From NCBI RefSeq assembly GCF_020149915.1, contig NZ_CP083760.1, forward strand, positions 620,001 to 684,000: a stretch of 64,000 bases of DNA, read 5' to 3'. Positions 60,931 through 64,000 of the stretch are shown piece by piece. This DNA is from Candidatus Sulfidibacterium hydrothermale. GTDB taxonomy: Bacteria > Bacteroidota > Bacteroidia > Bacteroidales > F082. The notes beneath the pieces were generated by a model. The model was given only the letters and a program-made list of their open reading frames with translations, ran no database searches and was not told the DNA's origin. Each line of letters opens with the position of its first letter. Position 1 is the stretch's first letter. Position numbers and translations under genes: made by a program.

Positions 60931-61401
60931 TTATGCATTCTGTTTTTCTGCCCGGGCCAGCTCCACAATTTTGTCTGTGGCTTTATCGAGTAGTTCAAAA
61001 ATATTTTCACAATCCGATTCACCGGTATTGTATGGATTGGGAACGGTTTTGTTCTTTCCGTCGTCCAGTACATCCAGAAGATATTCTACTTTTTCTTTGT
61101 GCTGATCCTTCTTGGCCAGGGCCATTACGTCGTTATAGTTTTGGGTATCCATCACATAAATCTTATCGAAAAGGTCGAAATCTTCTTTTCGGAAGATCCG
61201 GGCCATTCCTTCGGGAGCATAGCCATGTTTTAAGGCTACGTTTACCACCCTTTTGTCCGGAGGTTCGTTAATGGTGAACGATTCAAATCCTGCCGAGTCT
61301 ACCTCTCCATGAATATGATGCTCTTTGAATTTCTTCTTCAGGATGGCTTCTGCCAGTGGAGAACGGCAAACATTTTCCAAATCAACAAATAAAACATTCA
61401 T
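60931..61401 (-). CDS. LMW protein-tyrosine-phosphatase homologue lacking catalytic residues
   Basis: A 156-residue homologue of low-molecular-weight PTP. The P-loop region reads VLFVDLENVCRSPLAEA, where the family has (V)C(L)GN(I)CRSP; the nucleophilic Cys is Asp7 and the first Gly is Glu9, while Arg13 is kept. The general-acid DPY loop is NPY (Asn122). Other family features (DSAGF, PDKRVVNVALKHGY, FDKIYVMDTQNYNDV) are intact, so the fold and perhaps phosphate or ligand binding remain. A catalytic phosphatase is unlikely; a regulatory pseudophosphatase is possible. It opens a run toward the PLP dehydratase. Confidence 0.85.
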   Translation of the reverse strand: MNVLFVDLENVCRSPLAEAILKKKFKEHHIHGEVDSAGFESFTINEPPDKRVVNVALKHGYAPEGMARIFRKEDFDLFDKIYVMDTQNYNDVMALAKKDQHKEKVEYLLDVLDDGKNKTVPNPYNTGESDCENIFELLDKATDKIVELARAEKQNA

Positions 61402-61481
61402 AAGCCTTGTTTTTAAATTTTTTTATTTGCCCCAATTTACAAAAAAAATGCGAATCAAATGACATGCCAAAAGGCCGGAAT

Positions 61482-61517
61482 AAAAAAATCCCGCAAAATT
61501 TTCATTCCGCGGGATTT
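61482..61517 (-). terminator. Rho-independent terminator of dnaA
   Basis: On the minus strand AAATCCCGC pairs with GCGGGATTT, 61486-61517, followed by a run of seven T. It lies 21 bases past the dnaA stop. Confidence 0.88.
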
Positions 61518-61537
61518 GAATTCTGTCAAAAAAAGTG

Positions 61538-62974
61538 TCATAGTTTCAATTTTTTGTCAATTTCATCGACATAATTACGAAAGCGACGATCGGTTTCTAT
61601 CAGATTGTTTACTGTACGGCAAGCATGTAAAACCGTGGCATGATCTTTATTTCCGCATTGCAGGCCAATGGTGGCCAGCGAGTTTTTGGTGTGTTTTTTT
61701 GAGAAATACATAGCCAGTTGCCGGGCCTGTACAATTTCACGTTTCCGTGTTTTTGAGTTCAAAACATCCAGCGGAATATTAAAATAATCGCAAACTACTT
61801 TTTGAATATAGTCGATGGAGATTTCGCGTGTGGTATTTTTAACAAACTTGTCAATCATCTGTTTGGCCAGGTCGAGTGTAATGGTTTTTTTGTTGAGCGA
61901 AGCCTGGGCAAGAATGGAGATCAGTGCGCCTTCCATTTCGCGGATGTTGGTGGTGATGCTGTAAGCAAGATATTCCACCACTTCGTCGGGCATTTCAATG
62001 CCGTCAGTATACAGTTTGCGTTGCAAAATGGCAATGCGGGTTTCCAGATCCGGAACCTGAAGGTCAGCTGCCAGTCCCCATTTAAACCGGGAAAGCAAAC
62101 GGGGTTCCATCCCTTTTAGTTCAACCGGTGGTTTGTCGGATGTGAGGACAATTTGTTTGTTGTTTTGGTGTAAGTGGTTGAAAATATGGAAGAAGATGTC
62201 TTGTGTTTTTTCTTTTCCGGCCAAAAACTGAATGTCATCAAGAATCAGCACATCAATCATTTGGTAGAAATGAACAAAATCATTCTGGTTGTTGTTCCGA
62301 ACGGAGTCGATATATTGATTGATGAATTGCTCTGTTTGAAGATACAGCACAGTTTTATCAGGAAAATTGGCTTTTACCTGTAATCCGATGGCGTGGCCAA
62401 GGTGGGTTTTTCCCAGTCCGACCTGACTGTAGATTAACAGCGGATTAAAAGCGGTTTTTCCCGGGTTTTCTGCAACCGCCCATCCGGCCGAACGGGCCAG
62501 GCGGTTACAATCTCCTTCTACAAAATTGTCGAACGAGTATGATTCTACCAACTGCGATTCGATTTTTAATTTTTTCAGACCGGGGATGATAAACGGATTG
62601 GGAATTTCGCGTGAACGACCTTTGTTCAGGTCAAGTGGCATGTTAATCGGCTTGTTTTTAATGCCTTTGTGGGTTGAAGTGGGGTAGTTAACGGTTACCG
62701 GCTTTTGACTCAGGGTTGAGTTGTCCATGATGATACTATACTCCAGTCTGCCTGACGGACCCATTTCGCGCTTGATGGTTTTGCGGAGCAGATTAATGTA
62801 ATGGTCTTCCAGCCATTCATAAAAAAACTGACTCGGCACCTGTACCACCAAAATATTATTCTCAATTTTGAGAGGGACGATCGGTTCAAACCAGGTTTTG
62901 TAACTTTGGTAAGGAATGTTGTCTTTAATTACCGCAAGACATCTTTCCCACACCTCAACATGTTTTTTTTTCAT
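61538..62974 (-). CDS. dnaA: Chromosomal replication initiator DnaA
   Basis: A 478-residue protein. Domain I (residues 1-90) begins VWERCLAVIKDNIPYQSYKTWFEPIVPL, the linker domain is short, and the AAA+ domain has Walker A in IYSQVGLGKTHLGHAIG and Walker B VLILDDIQFLAGKEKTQ. Arginine finger and sensor regions follow (LLSRFKWGLAADLQVPDLETRIAIL). Domain IV has the helix-turn-helix and the DnaA signature CGNKDHATVLHACRTV. It starts DNA replication and regulates its own gene. Confidence 0.97.
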   Translation of the reverse strand: MKKKHVEVWERCLAVIKDNIPYQSYKTWFEPIVPLKIENNILVVQVPSQFFYEWLEDHYINLLRKTIKREMGPSGRLEYSIIMDNSTLSQKPVTVNYPTSTHKGIKNKPINMPLDLNKGRSREIPNPFIIPGLKKLKIESQLVESYSFDNFVEGDCNRLARSAGWAVAENPGKTAFNPLLIYSQVGLGKTHLGHAIGLQVKANFPDKTVLYLQTEQFINQYIDSVRNNNQNDFVHFYQMIDVLILDDIQFLAGKEKTQDIFFHIFNHLHQNNKQIVLTSDKPPVELKGMEPRLLSRFKWGLAADLQVPDLETRIAILQRKLYTDGIEMPDEVVEYLAYSITTNIREMEGALISILAQASLNKKTITLDLAKQMIDKFVKNTTREISIDYIQKVVCDYFNIPLDVLNSKTRKREIVQARQLAMYFSKKHTKNSLATIGLQCGNKDHATVLHACRTVNNLIETDRRFRNYVDEIDKKLKL

Positions 62975-62989
62975 TCGTTGGTAAAGTTT

Positions 62990-63017
62990 TTATCAACAAT
63001 CTATCGTTTTATTAACA
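62990..63017. promoter_or_regulatory. Two DnaA-box-like 9-mers upstream of dnaA
   Basis: TTATCAACA (62990-62998) and TTATTAACA (63009-63017), 10 bases apart in the same orientation; each differs from TTATCCACA by one or two bases. They could serve autoregulation of dnaA. No larger cluster indicating an origin was seen. Confidence 0.45.
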
Positions 63018-63154
63018 ACTTTTGTATAAACCGCTAAAAATCAAGCCGGAATTTTGAACAGTTTTGCTTTGTAATTTTTCAACAAATAAATAACATATCG
63101 GGTTTAAAAAAAAGGGATAACCCTCTTGACTTTTTCCTTTTTTTGTCGTATATG

Positions 63155-63183
63155 GGGAAACAGTTTCCCATTATGGGAAACTG
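63155..63183. promoter_or_regulatory. Three-half-site palindrome in the dnaA upstream region
   Basis: GGGAAAC (63155-63161), GTTTCCC (63163-63169) and GGGAAAC (63175-63181) alternate in direction. The last two are part of a perfect 11-bp inverted repeat CAGTTTCCCAT-T-ATGGGAAACTG (63161-63183). It has no T-run and lies 12 bases past the IMPACT gene stop, so an operator is more likely than a terminator. Confidence 0.6.
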
Positions 63184-63194
63184 CTGATAATCTT

Positions 63195-63791
63195 TTACTT
63201 CACTGTTAATCCTGTGACGGTTTTAAATTTTTCAACCAGTTTTTTCTCTTGATTTCTTTCTACCTGTAAAATGAGTTTACAGCGCATGTTAAAATCCTGT
63301 TTTAATACCTTGATATGCTCCTCTTTTACGATGCGCATTACCGGGTTCATTAATGGGTATTCAAATTCCAGTTCGATGGTCCGGGTAATGGTAGAAGTGA
63401 TGATTTTTGCGTTTTGAAGTGCCTCGCGCGTGGCGGTTTTATAGGCACGGATAAGACCGGAAACGCCCAGCTTGGTTCCGCCGAAATAACGAACGACCAC
63501 AACAAGCACATTAAACAATTCTTCTGAAAAAATCTGATTTAAGATGGGTTTTCCTGCCGTTCCGGAAGGTTCTCCGTCATCACTGCTCCGGAAAAACTCA
63601 TTTTCCGGATTGATTCGGAAAGCATAGCAATGATGGCGGGCATCGTGGTATTCTTTTTTTACTGCGGTCAATTGTTGTTTGGCTTCCTGTTCTGTTTCGG
63701 TGTGAAAAGCCAAAGCAATGAATTTGCTTCCTTTTTCCTTGTAAATTCCCTGTGATGTTCCTTTTATGGTTTTGTAATGGTCGGACGACAT
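63195..63791 (-). CDS. YigZ/IMPACT family protein
   Basis: A 198-residue cytosolic protein. The N-terminal UPF0029/Impact domain starts GTSQGIYKEKGSKFIALAF and includes HHCYAFRINPENEFFRSSDDGEPSGTAGKPILNQIF and VVVRYFGGTKLGVSGLIRAYKTATREAL. The C-terminal DUF1949 region has LEFEYPLMNPVMRIV. Conserved in bacteria and eukaryotes; the eukaryotic protein modulates GCN1/GCN2, the bacterial function is unsettled. Located immediately upstream of dnaA on the same strand. Confidence 0.92.
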   Translation of the reverse strand: MSSDHYKTIKGTSQGIYKEKGSKFIALAFHTETEQEAKQQLTAVKKEYHDARHHCYAFRINPENEFFRSSDDGEPSGTAGKPILNQIFSEELFNVLVVVVRYFGGTKLGVSGLIRAYKTATREALQNAKIITSTITRTIELEFEYPLMNPVMRIVKEEHIKVLKQDFNMRCKLILQVERNQEKKLVEKFKTVTGLTVK

Positions 63792-63837
63792 TATTTTTGT
63801 TGTTTCGGATTGGGATATTTAGAGATGGTTGTGGAAT

Positions 63838-63868
63838 AAAAAAGCCATTCCGCAGGAATGGCTTTTTT
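63838..63868. terminator. Bidirectional terminator upstream of the YigZ gene
   Basis: GCCATTCC (63844-63851) and GGAATGGC (63855-63862), flanked by A-run and T-run so that it works on both strands. It ends the transcript from the partial gene to its right. Confidence 0.92.
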
Positions 63869-63884
63869 ATTGAATATCAATAAA

Positions 63885-64000
63885 CTATAAAACAGGATAT
63901 TGTTTAAATATTTCGGCCGAACGCATCAGGATATCCACATATTGTGCACGCCGGTAGGCAAAGGGATCTTTTACATTTTTCATGGAAAGTTTTCCTCTGA
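63885..64000 (-). CDS. C-terminal end of an unidentified protein
   Basis: The gene runs off the window; 38 codons to a TAG at 63885-63887 remain. The tail reads SMKNVKDPFAYRRAQYVDIL and ends in EIFKQYPVL. I recognise no family from this short part. It lies upstream of the terminator and the IMPACT gene. Confidence 0.55.
   Translation of the reverse strand, partial: RGKLSMKNVKDPFAYRRAQYVDILMRSAEIFKQYPVL

Noticed and set aside
63155-63183. Intrinsic terminator of the YigZ gene
   Set aside because: The stem is strong but no T-run follows on the minus strand, and the half-site pattern fits an operator better.
62975-63194. Chromosomal origin at dnaA
   Set aside because: Only two weak DnaA-box-like sequences and no AT-rich unwinding array; many Bacteroidota have the origin away from dnaA. 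Kept as a regulatory region only.

Overview
The window reads as chromosomal DNA from a member of the Bacteroidota, most likely a Bacteroidales/Marinilabiliales-type lineage. The reasons are Bacteroidota promoter boxes (TAnnTTTG, in five cases with an upstream TTTG at 18-23 nt), the block coaX - outer membrane protein - TPR protein - lptC - CNNM/CorC protein - PpiD, an Oar-like TonB-dependent receptor, FISUMP and TlpA lipoproteins, and weak Shine-Dalgarno signals. No rRNA, phage, insertion sequence or CRISPR array is visible. Two tRNA genes are present, Lys(CTT) and Phe(GAA).

Layout. 0-10 kb: end of yidD, a periplasmic S41 protease, an O-antigen ligase-like protein, cytidine deaminase, a ChaN-like protein, YifB/ComM ATPase, an exported protein of unknown function, a methyltransferase and a TlpA lipoprotein. 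10.3-11.5 kb: a gene-free, repeat-rich stretch ending at tRNA-Lys. 11.7-20.2 kb: a membrane acyltransferase-like protein, a penicillin-acylase-family hydrolase and a three-gene molybdenum hydroxylase operon (2Fe-2S/FAD subunit, molybdopterin subunit, XdhC). 20.2-27.9 kb: envelope biogenesis genes. 28-34.5 kb: tRNA-Phe, a lipoprotein, asnS, a DUF2007-USP fusion, an RluB-type pseudouridine synthase and small membrane/hydrolase genes. 34.7-40.4 kb: a carbohydrate locus of two GH130 proteins, a GT4 glycosyltransferase and a 744-residue protein joining a GT4 enzyme to a C-terminal helical-barrel-like domain. 40.7-42.6 kb: an AT-rich accessory segment (FISUMP lipoprotein, two small proteins) lying between two inverted copies of a 28-nt hairpin repeat. 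42.7-64 kb: xseA/xseB, TonB-dependent receptor, rpoN, fabG, M48 protease, sugar transferase with an upstream protease lipoprotein, ABC transporter, SlyD-like isomerase, RsmI-like methylase, PLP dehydratase, an apparently inactive LMW-phosphatase homologue, dnaA and an IMPACT-family gene.

Most interesting points. (1) The GH130/GT4 locus is a candidate for making and turning over a beta-mannoside, possibly beta-1,2-linked, by pairing glycosyltransferases with phosphorylase-type enzymes. (2) A 28-nt palindromic repeat occurs four times, always between genes, and two copies bracket the accessory segment in opposite orientation. (3) The LMW-PTP homologue next to dnaA lacks both the cysteine nucleophile and the general-acid aspartate. 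(4) The sugar transferase carries a four-cysteine insertion. (5) A three-half-site palindrome lies in the dnaA upstream region. Functions come from reading motifs by eye; no database search was run.
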